From Mastigamoeba balamuthi (lineage: Eukaryota > Evosea > Mastigamoebida > Mastigamoebidae): a stretch of 30,795 bases of DNA. Made by a program: the position numbers and the translations under genes. The stretch covers positions 379,721 to 410,515 of the forward strand of contig CACRSC010000022.1 in assembly GCA_902651635.1 (NCBI GenBank), read 5' to 3'. A model generated the notes under the pieces. That model had not been told where the DNA came from, searched no databases, and saw only the letters and a list, made by a program, of their open reading frames with translations. Position 1 is the stretch's first letter. Each line of letters begins with the position of its first letter. Below are positions 1-8,891 of the stretch, piece after piece.

Positions 1-824
1 TCACAGGAGTTCCACCCCCAGGGCGTCCAGCTCGAGCCCTGCGCCCCCTACCTCGCCCTGCTCGGCGACACGGGCCTCCTCTGCCCCGGCCCCCACCTGG
101 ACGCCTACTCTGCGTTCCTCGCGCGGTGCTCGGGGCTCTGGGCCCGCGTTTTCGTCGTTGTGGGCAACCACGAGTTCTACGGCTGCCAGGTCGCTGAGGC
201 CTGCGAGGCCCTCGCTCGCGTCCTCCGGGCCCTGCCCAACGTCGCCCTGCTCGAGCGGGGCAGGGCCGACCTCGACAACGGGTTCTCGCTCCTGGGAGCC
301 ACGCTCTGGTCGCTCGTGCCTCCGCAGCGCGCGGAGATCGTCGAACGGTCGCTCAACGACTACAGGTATGTACGGACATTGGGGGGGACCATGGTATCAC
401 GATATTTTGGGCCTGTGCTGAGAAATGCCTGCGCCACGTCACGCGGACTGGCAGGTGCGTTCGCGTTGGCGACCGCGCGCTCTCTGTCGTCGACACCAAC
501 GCGTGGCACGTGGAGACTGTGCAGTGGCTCGAGGGACAGCTGGCAGAGTGCGCCAGGCAGGGCCGCAGGGCCGTCGTGCTGACGCACCACGCGCCTCTGC
601 CCGACTCGAACCCGCACTACGCAGGCGACCCCATCAACTGCGCGTTCGAGACGGACCTCTCGCGTCTCATCAGGTCTCCGCCGCTCGTCGCGTGGTTCTG
701 GGGCCACACGCACTGCTCCGTCAAGGCAGACGTCGGAGGCGTGCTCGTGCAGTCGAACCAGCACGGGTACAAGGACGGCGTCGACTGCGGCTTCGACCCC
801 CGGTTCAGTTTTCCGCTGGCATAA
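1..824 (+). CDS. Calcineurin-like metallophosphoesterase (5'-partial)
   Basis: Exons <1..365 and 455..824. The intron (366-454) starts GTATGT, ends GGCAG, and joins in phase 2 at an Arg codon. The gene enters from the left edge, so the N-terminal metal-binding D-x-H motif is not seen. Visible family motifs, in order, are LLGDTG (near residue 20 of the visible part), VVGNHEFYG, VLTHHAPL and FWGHTH. These are the GD, GNHE, HH and GHxH metal-ligand blocks of the dinuclear metallophosphatase fold, so an active hydrolase of phosphomono- or phosphodiesters is likely; the substrate is unknown. No signal peptide or membrane span is visible in the part present. The stop is TAA at 822-824. The next gene converges from the other strand. 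A broken copy of its second exon lies at 22975-23285 on the minus strand. Confidence 0.8.
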
Positions 825-1157
825 CCGCTCCGCCGACGAGTATGGGCGCGGTTATCCGGCGAAGCGTCTCGCCCCGTCGCTGGCCAGCTTCCCAGAACCG
901 GTGTGAAACGATGGTTAGTGGTTGTCTGTCTGCGGTGCTACCTATCGCGTCCATTCAGCGGTTATCTCACTGGATTGCCGTGCTGCATACCCCCTATCCT
1001 CGTCCGTTGTCGGGCAGAGTGGACGTGGGATTCAGAGATCCCGATGATGAACAGTTGAATTGAACGACATTTTTGCCAGATTGTGCGCTCAAATATCAAA
1101 ACTCGTGTTCTGCTGTGAGTTCACAGCGCCCCTGAAGACTGTATACAACTCAAGTCC
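825..1157. other. Intergenic region between convergent genes
   Basis: This 333 nt stretch separates the 3' ends of two converging genes, so it should hold both 3' UTRs. It is less GC-rich than the flanking exons. I see no ORF, RNA gene or repeat that I can support. Confidence 0.5.
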
Positions 1158-2173
1158 TCACAGGTTGATCGTGTCGGGAGGAGTGCCCGCTCTCTCGCAT
1201 CCGAAGAGCATCTTGGCGAACCGGACGTAGAGCAGCTGGTGGTAGAGCGTAGTCTCGAGCTCCTCCAGCTTCTGGGCGACGCTGGCCTCCGACCCCGCGG
1301 CCCACTGCGCCCCCTGCGACTGCGGCGCCGCGGGGCCGAGCCTCGCAGGGCCCGCGGGGCTGTCGTCGGCGACCCCCCTGCGCTCGGGCGTGCGCTCGAG
1401 GGGGGACGTGCGGTGCGTGGGCTTGGAGCACAGCATCAGCGGCTGCGTGCGCGGGCGGGCGACGACGTGGCCCAGACTGTCCACGACCTCGAACTCGATC
1501 ACGACGCACCCCCCGAGGTGCAGCCGCGACGAGTTGCAGTGCCTGCTCCAGTGTCAGAGGCACGCCGTGAGCATTTGCCCCGCCAGGTAGGAAGAAGGGA
1601 GGAGCGCAGTGTTCGCACGATCGGCAGTCGTCGAAGTGGACGACGCAGGTGCCCGTTGCGGCGCTGTCGGCAGCGTGGCTGCTGAAGTAGGCCGTCGAGA
1701 ACCCGAGGGTCACGTTGGCACCCCGCGCCGAGCAGCACCTCTGGCAAGGCGGCAGCTCGGAGGCCTCGTCCTCTGTCGGTTTGAAGCGTTGAGCCAAATT
1801 TGGCTGCACGGGTGCGCAGTATCGCGGGTGCTCAAGAGCTTCTCACCTCTGCGGTGCCCGGAGCCTGCCAGGAGCAACTTGGCTCTGCCGGCCTGGTCCC
1901 GAACGAGCTCCTCTGTTATATGATGCTCGGCCATCCACGCAAGGCCGGCCTCGAACGTCACCTGAGAGATGGCGGAGAAGCAGAATGGGCACTGAGCAAC
2001 GAGGGACGGCATTTTGGGGGGGAGGGGGGGGGCACAGAGAATGGCGTTTGGGGGCAGGCGTTGTGCTGGCTGGTGGTGGGCACCTGGAAGGGCGAGAGGA
2101 AGTAGACCTTGCTCGAGGACGCCCACACACGCGGCGGGGCCATGGATGCCGCGGGGACGGTGCGATTCGCCAT
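1158..2173 (-). CDS. Unrecognised Cys-containing protein, four exons
   Basis: Proposed exons on the minus strand are 2173..2084, 1961..1847, 1772..1619 and 1542..1158, giving 247 aa. Phases agree at all three joins (donors GTGCCC, GTGAGA, GTGCGA; all acceptors AG). The start is the first ATG in the open frame and opens MANRTVPAASM. The middle is Cys-rich: PPCQRCC around residues 76-82, then CVVHFDDCRSHCNSSRLHLG. After this comes a beta-rich stretch (CVVIEFEVVDSLGHVV), a MLCSKPTHRTSP motif, a low-complexity Gly/Ala/Pro linker and a C-terminal helix (KLEELETTLYHQLLYVRFAKML). The Cys/His pattern could bind zinc or form a compact DNA-binding fold, but I do not recognise a family. Upstream exons beyond 2173 cannot be excluded. 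Confidence 0.5.
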
Positions 2174-3681
2174 TGAGCAGCAAGCGGGGTTTGAGCAGAG
2201 TGTCTTGATATCTCCAACGAGGCCGAGTTTTGAGAACGCCCGGCTGCCGACAACGGCGATTCCGGTGGGGGGGCTCCCCACATGCCCAAAGCAGGCGCAG
2301 CCCCATTGTCCGAACGCTACAAATAGGGATATAATGTAGATTGGCCGAATCCGGAAGCCACGGCTCAGAGACGGAAGGGGAAGTGAATTGGGGCAGTGCA
2401 ACGCTCTGCCTGCTGTGGCCTTTTTCCGGGTCTGCGAGAAATGCAGAGAGGAAAACGATCTGGGCATCTGGAACTGTAGGGCAGCAGTGGCTCGAGCGCG
2501 CCGAGCCCCCTGCTTGCTGGTATTAGCAGCGAGGCTGCTCGCGGTGCCTCGGGTGTCGCGGAGCTCGTCTGTGTGTTGCACTTCATCCCCATCAGGAAAA
2601 ATGACCATTCGCCCGTTTCCACTTCCTTCCTGTTTTAGCGCATCAGTTGGAGATGCACCGGGCGACACCAATCACAAGGATGTGCCAGCAGGGCGACTGC
2701 AAAGGAGATGCGCGGAGCCCGACGATCTCGGCTGGACCCATTTGGTAGAGAAGAGGTCGGAACAGAAAACAGAGTTGCCAATCTGTGTGTTCTGTTTGAA
2801 GGTGCTGGCGCCACGCTACCTCGGCGGTGCGGGTGCGGGTGTATCGGGGGAGGGTGTCCTCGGCCTCAGGAGGTCTGTGGATGTATTCGCCATCGAGGCG
2901 AGCAGCGCTTCATTCGGCAACATCCACAGGGGCGCACATCTCGGTGCTCGTTGGATATGTAAGAACCTCGGGCGTGAGTGTTGCACCTATTCGATTACCA
3001 TCTTTTCTTTGCCTGAATCATCATGCCAGCGAAGGACCCCTTGTGGGGTTAGGCACGTCGGTGGTTCTGTAATGGTCGTTACTTGCTCCTTGCATCCCGT
3101 TTACATCGGCCAAGCAAGCAAAAAAGACAGCAATACGCGGTTGTGGACAGGCAAGAAATTCCTGTCCTCGACCTGCCTGCCACTCAAAGGCACGAGTAGG
3201 CAAGTAATACACATGGCTACAGGTACGCGCACCCCCTCTAATCGGAGCTCTTCTCGAGTTGAGAGGGATTCGTACGTATACACACATTGTGTAGCGGGGG
3301 TTCTCCGTGGTCTGTGCTGGCGATGCTGGCAAAGCTGGCTGCATCAACTCCAATGAGGTTGGTGTGCCTCTCGGTGGGTTGTCCGCCGTTGGAAACGGTG
3401 ATGTGTTCCTACGTCTCGCCCGAACGACCAATCCTGCTGCCCTTGCTCCCCATTTTGGGTGGTCAATCTCGTTGAGCTTCGCCTTCAGTTCTCGGCCAGT
3501 AGCGTCCGCCACACAGCCCAGCCATCTCTCGGCCAAGTCCCCTTGCTTTGCGCGACGAGCGTGTACCCGGTGCCGCCGGGGCGGAAGGGCCGCACGGGGA
3601 GATTGGGGAGATACTGGTATCTATCTTATCTGGCCAGCTCACAAGCGAAATCTGACCCTACTGTGGTGTTGAAACCCGTCG
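2174..3681. other. 1.5 kb without a convincing gene
   Basis: This lies between the divergent starts of the unknown four-exon gene (-) and STT3 (+), so it must hold both promoters. A 322-codon open frame on the plus strand (2388-3356) has no recognisable motif, no family resemblance and amino acid usage unlike the neighbours. On the minus strand a stretch near 3300-3536 (starting MAERWLGCVADATGREL) reads plausibly but I cannot join it to anything. A G-rich run sits near 2010-2035, inside the neighbouring gene's first intron. The region may contain a weakly conserved gene or a gene relic. Confidence 0.35.
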
Positions 3682-6600
3682 ATGGGCGTCAGCGTCGGAT
3701 CTGCTCTGGTCAGGGTCGCCGGCCTCGCGCTGGCCGCCGCCGCCCTCTACTACTCGATGCGCGAGGCCTACAGCATCCGCATGTACGCCGTCAACACCTA
3801 CGGCCGCGTCATCCACGAGTTCGACCCCGTGCGCCTACCCCCCCCGCAGAAGATCCCCGTATCTCCGCCTGGCCTATCTCTCAAAATATCTCCCCCCCCC
3901 GTTCAATTCAAAAAATGCCGAGAGTTATTTCATGTGTCCTGTCCCCAACACGCGCTCGGTGACGTGGCGCCACTCCACCAGCAGTCGCTGGGTCTGGCTG
4001 GGGACAAGATGTATGGACGGGAACCCTGCTCCGTGAAATTCGATTTGCGAGTTTTTGTGTATGTTGATGACGTGTCATCGCGTCGCGCGGGTTTTGCATA
4101 AGTCATCTTTTACGAATGGCGGCAAGTGTGTGGCCAAGTGTCCCGTGTCGGCAAAGGCTCTGCCCTCGTGTCGGTACACTCGGGGTTGTGACGTTGCAGT
4201 GACGTGTCAGCGTCCTCTGGTGTTGCGTTGTTGTCCTGCGCGCTTGTGCGAGTGGCGCCCAGTTGCACCGTGAGCTGTGTAGCGTGTTGAGTGGCGCTGC
4301 GTCCTCGTGCACCCCGAAGGGCACCTTAAGGGCTGTGCTGACGTGTCGCTGCGTGCGGTGCAGTGGTTCAACTACCGGGCGGCGCACTACCTGAGCAAGC
4401 ACGGGTGGCGGGCGTTCTTCCAGTGGTTCGACCACCGCTCGTGGTACCCCATCGGGCGGCCCATCGGGACGACCATCTACCCGGGCATGCAGTTCACCGC
4501 CGTCGGCCTGATGCGCGCGCTCAACTGGGCCAAGCGCACGCTGGGGCTGCCCACGGGCATCAGCCTCAACGACACCTGCGTGCTGCTGCCCGCCTGGTTC
4601 GGCTGCCTCGCCTCGGCCTGCGTCGGCCTCGTCGCCTACGAGTCGACCGGCGGCTCGCTGGCCAGCGGCGTCTCCGCGGCCGCCGTCATGGCCGTCATCC
4701 CCGCGCACATCATGCGCAGCGTCGCCGGCTGCTTCGACAACGAGGCCGTCGCCGTGCCCGCCATGTGCCTGACCTTCTGGCTCTGGCTGCTCTCCCTGCG
4801 CGGGCCGCGCGCGTGGCCCCTGGGCGCCGCCGCGGGCCTCGCCTACGCGTACATGGCCGCCAGCTGGGGCGGCTACGTGCTGGCCGGCAACCTCGTCGCC
4901 CTCCACGCGGCCGCGCTCGTGCTGCTGGGCCGCCACTCGCGCGCGCTGGGCCGCGCCTACATGCTCTTCTGGGCCGTCGGCGCCTCGCTGGCCTCGCTTG
5001 TGCCCGTCATCGGCTGGGCGCCCTTCCGCAGCGTCGAGCAGGCCGGCCCGCTCGTCACGTTCGCCGCCTTTGTGTGCCTCGAGGGCCTCGCGCTCTGGCG
5101 CCGCCGCGCGGGCCTCTCGTGGTCGTCGGACTTTGCGCGCGTCTTCTGGGCACACGCGGCCGTCGCCGGAGCCGCCGCCGCCGCGCTGGCCGTCGCCTAC
5201 GAGGGCGGCTACTTCTGGCCCGCGTCGATACGCGTGCGCAGCCTCTTTGTCGAGCACACGCGCACGGGCAACCCGCTGGTCGACAGCGTGGCAGAGCACC
5301 AGGCCTCGTCGACGCAGGCCTACTACCAGTACCTCAACGTCTGCCTCTACGCCCTGCCCGCCGGCGCCGTCCTCCTGCTGCTCCGCGGCCTCTTCGACCG
5401 CGAGCGCAGGACCTACGGCGTCCAGGTCACCAAGTACTTCCTCATCATCTACACCGTGCGCCGCCTGCCCTGCCCTGCCCTCCTTTGCTGGTCACCCTTT
5501 GTTGCCCCGCTTGTCCTCCACGTTTTGACTTAGCTTATTTTTCTGGTATTGCCACCCCCTCGAGGCCAAAAAGTGGCCCCTGCGACGTACTGCTTGGGGT
5601 GTTCTGTGTAGTGTCGGCCCGAATGGGAATTGCTTCTTCGGCAACATAGCACTCATTTATGTGGGGTGGGGGAGTCGCTTGTATGGGTCTCTCTTCCGCG
5701 AGGTGTTCCATTTCTGTTAGCTGTAGGAGTCTTGTGGGCCTCTGTGCTGTCTCGTGCGACAGCTGTGGGGGGTTTTGCTTTGTGCTGGCCTGGTCCTGTT
5801 TGCTTGTGTCCTGCTTGATGGCGGTCGTGTCGCTCACTGTGTCGCTGTGCCGCCCAGGCTGTGGTGTACTACTTTGCGAGCAGGATGTCGCGGCTGCTGC
5901 TGCTCATGGGCCCCGTCGGCTCGGCCATGGCCGGCGTCGTCGTGGGCGCCGCCGTCGACTACGCCGTCGCCCAGCTGCGCGCCCTGTGGCTCGTCCTCAC
6001 CGGCCGCCCCGAGGACTACCTCATCGCCCCCGACGATGGCGACGGCGCGCCCGCAGCGGCGCCCAAGGGCAAGAAGGCCGCCAAGCCCTCGTCGCGGGCG
6101 TCCAAGTCGCAGGCGCCGGCGTCGTACTTCGCGATCCTGCAGGCGCAGATGTGGGGGTCGCTGCGCAGGGCCGAGCGGGCGTACAGGTCGTGGCCGGCGC
6201 TGGCGCTGCGCGTGGGGCTGGCGGCGTGGGCGCTGGTGGCGCTGTACAGGCAGGCGGTGCCGTTCCGCGAGCTCTGCCACGAGAACGCGCGGTCGTACTC
6301 GCAGCCCGAGATCATGTTCCAGACGACGCTGAGCAACGGCCAGACGGTGATCGTGCGCGACTACGTCGAGGCGTACGAGTGGCTGCGGAAGAAGACGCCC
6401 CAGGACAGCCGCGTGCTGGCGTGGTGGGACTACGGGTACCACATCAGCGGCATCGCCAACCGCACGTCCATCGCCGACGGCAACACGTGGAACCTCGAGC
6501 ACATCGCGACGATCGGGCGCATCATGACGGCGCCCGAGCAGAAGGGCTGGGAGCTCGCGCGCAAGATCGCCGACTACGTGCTCGTCTGGGCCGGCAACCA

Positions 6601-7003
6601 CGGCGACGACCTGAGCAAGTCGGGCCACCTCGCGCGCATCGGGAGCTCCGTCTACGACGACATGTGCCCCAAGGGCGACGACCTCTGCTACAGCTACACG
6701 GTCGACCGCGACGGCAACCCGACGCCCATGATGGAGCGCTCGATGCTCTACCGCATGCACAGCGGCGGCGTCAACCCCAAGGCCAAGCGCGTCGACCCCG
6801 CGCTCTTCGAGGAGGTCTACACGTCCAAGTTCGGCCTCGTGCGCATCTACAAGATCATCGGCGTCGACCAGGAGGCCAAGCGCTGGGCCGCCGACCCCGC
6901 CAACTGGGTCTGCGACAAGCCCGGCGGCTGGTACTGCCCCGGCCAGTACCCGCCCGGCTTCCCCAAGCCCCCCAAGACGCACCGCAACATCAGGTACAAC
7001 TGA
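3682..7003 (+). CDS. STT3: Oligosaccharyltransferase catalytic subunit STT3
   Basis: Exons 3682..3828, 4364..5455 and 5858..7003 code for 794 aa, a normal length for eukaryotic STT3. Both introns (535 and 402 nt) begin GTGCGC and both joins are in phase 0. STT3 transfers the lipid-linked oligosaccharide to Asn of N-x-S/T sequons in the ER lumen. Hallmarks seen: the first metal-binding HEFDPWFNYR motif, split exactly by intron 1; multiple hydrophobic spans across exon 2; the SVAEHQ motif of the external loop 5 region (near residue 344); and the sequon-recognition motif WWDYGYHISGIANRT near residue 600. A DxxK-type sequence (DDLSKSGHLARI) follows. The luminal C-terminal domain is complete and ends at TGA 7001-7003. 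A charged Ala/Lys-rich insert (about residues 465-490) sits between the last spans. The start is the first in-frame ATG before the first hydrophobic helix. Confidence 0.95.
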
Positions 7004-7414
7004 GACGCCCTGGCCCGCCCGGCCCGGGGCTGACTGCGCACCACCAGCACGCGAGCCCCAGCCCCCCTCTGGCCCGCTGAGTGCGCGAGGCAGCTATTGA
7101 GCAACGCGATAGACTTCTTTGCCCTCGAGAGCGTGTGGTTGTGTCTGTGTGGCCGGCTAGCTCGTCCCTCTGTGCTGATACTCTTCCTGTGTTTCCACCT
7201 TTGCTCTCTCTCTCTCTCTCTCATACTCGTCCTGAGTTTCCGCCTTTGCTCTCTCTCTCTCTCTCTCTCACTGGCCTGCCTGGGGCTGACTGTATACCGC
7301 GAGCCCCAGCCCCGTGGTTGTAACGTCCAGCGGATGTTCGTGAATGTCATTCCTTACATGACGTTACACTGATCGGCGGGTGCTAGATCAGTTCTCTCTG
7401 AGAGGTTTCCTGGC
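7004..7414. other. 3' flank of STT3 with CT microsatellites
   Basis: Downstream of STT3. It contains two near-identical units of about 45 nt, each ending in a (CT)n tract (7204-7222 and 7249-7269). The part from about 7095 to 7190 is a diverged third copy of sequence found at about 7815-7910 and 8575-8670, recognisable from the shared CAACGCGATA and TGTGTGGTTGTGTCTGTGT words. I see no coding region. Confidence 0.6.
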
Positions 7415-8131
7415 TTCATGACGGGATCGCCAAGGGCAGATGGATTGGCCTGTTTCCGTTTTTGTCAGTACACCGAGTGAGAACAAATGATTGGTTGGAC
7501 ATTGAATTTGGGCAAAAGTGACCACAATCAACAGAAACGCGCCGCGAGTCTCTGAAGGACCTGCGAGAGCGGATGGACGACGCTGGGGCCGTGCGGGGAG
7601 GTCGATCAGGGCGGGCACCTTTGCTCTAGTGTCAAACCAATAAAGGCGGAGATTCGTGGTCATCCCCTGGGTCGATGGACGATCCCGACTATCAGTTATG
7701 TCTCTCGCACGTCGTTGTACCGCCTCTCATAGAGGTTGCAGGACCCAAATGGCACAAGGAAGAGCTGTCACGTGAAGATGCGGTGGCGATTTGCCCTGCG
7801 GCCCGGTGGGTAGCCGAGACAGTCGTTGAACAACGCGATAACCTTGTTTGTCCTCGAGTGTGTGTGGTTGTGTCTGTGTAGCCAGCAAGCCCGTCCGTGT
7901 GCTGGTACTTGTACTCTATACCTCCTCTGCTCTCCCTCACGCGGAGATCCGCTCCCACTGCGACGCCGCCAGCGACACCCTCGCCTTCAGCGCCGAGAAG
8001 CTTCGCATGTCCTCCTGCGGTGGGCGTTGCTCGTAAGTTCGTTGCAGTGTGAGCACCCAACGAGCGCCAGAGGGGCTGGCAGCTTCGCCTGCGCACCTCC
8101 GACATGTCGGCCTGGAAGGTGACCGAGGGCA
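7415..8131. repeat. Direct duplication, copy 1 (717 nt)
   Basis: Nearly identical to 8133-8891. Differences I can see are about six substitutions (for example near 7440, 7473, 7524 and 8106) and the absence of a 42 nt segment that copy 2 has near 8349-8391. The copy stops abruptly at an N (8132), in the middle of a coding exon shared with the gene at 8697-11445. Confidence 0.95.
7937..8131 (-). pseudogene. Truncated duplicate of the 3' end of the Mdm31/AsmA-like gene
   Basis: Within duplication copy 1. It carries a second version of the last exon (8014..7937) and the last 35 nt of the preceding exon (8131..8097) of the gene at 8697-11445, with the same intron between them. One visible coding difference is synonymous (GAC versus GAT for the Asp of the ADMSE motif). 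With no upstream exons it cannot be an independent gene as assembled. It could be a real partial duplication or the second allele. Confidence 0.8.
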
Positions 8132-8132
8132 N
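8132..8132. other. Ambiguous base (N) at the duplication junction
   Basis: This is the only non-ACGT character in the window. It falls exactly between the two copies of the duplication, which suggests a contig join and not a sequenced base. Confidence 0.95.
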
Positions 8133-8891
8133 TTCATGACGGGATCGCCAAGGGCAGTTGGATTGGCCTGTTTCCGTTTTTGTCAGTACACCGGGTGAGA
8201 ACAAATGATTGGTTGGACATTGAATTTGGGCAAAAGTGACCACAAGCAACAGAAACGCGCCGCGAGTCTCTGAAGGACCTGCGAGAGCGGATGGACGACG
8301 CTGGGGCCGTGCGGGGAGGTCGATCAGGGCGGGCATCTTTGCTCTAGAGGGCGCGGGTGTTCCGGGGGCAAGTAATAAAGTGTGTCGAGTATCAAACCAA
8401 TAAAGGCGGAGATTCGTGGTCATCCCCTGGGTCGATGGACGATCCCGACTATCAGTTATGTCTCTCGCACGTCGTTGTACCGCCTCTCATAGAGGTTGCA
8501 GGACCCAAATGGCACAAGGAAGAGCTGTCACGTGAAGATGCGGTGGCGATTTGCCCTGCGGCCCGGTGGGTAGCCGAGACAGTCGTTGAACAACGCGATA
8601 ACCTTGTTTGTCCTCGAGTGTGTGTGGTTGTGTCTGTGTAGCCAGCAAGCCCGTCCGTGTGCTGGTACTTGTACTCTATACCTCTTCTGCTCTCCCTCAC
8701 GCGGAGATCCGCTCCCACTGCGACGCCGCCAGCGACACCCTCGCCTTCAGCGCCGAGAAGCTTCGCATGTCCTCCTGCGGTGGGCGTTGCTCGTAAGTTC
8801 GTTGCAGTGTGAGCACCCAACGAGCGCCAGAGGGGCTGGCAGCTTCGCCTGCGCACCTCCGACATATCGGCCTGGAAGGTGACCGAGGGCA
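8133..8891. repeat. Direct duplication, copy 2 (759 nt)
   Basis: Second copy of 7415-8131. It holds an extra 42 nt block near 8349-8391 (GGGCGCGGGTGTTCC through AATAAAGTGTGTCGAG) and the genuine 3' end of the adjacent minus-strand gene. Sequence continues without a break into that gene at 8892, so this copy is in its native context on the right side. Confidence 0.95.

Noticed and set aside
1543-1618. A 21 nt intron or frameshift in the unknown four-exon gene
   Set aside because: A normal 76 nt intron with a GTGCGA donor joins the exons in phase, so neither is needed.
2388-3356. 322-codon open frame on the plus strand
   Set aside because: No motif, many Cys/Arg/Ser in no pattern, no splice context, and GC-rich DNA readily yields long stop-free frames. 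Kept only as an unresolved region.
4103-5299. 398-codon minus-strand frame and other long frames across STT3
   Set aside because: Shadows of the STT3 exons; composition is dominated by Arg, Gly, Ala and Pro from reading the wrong frame.
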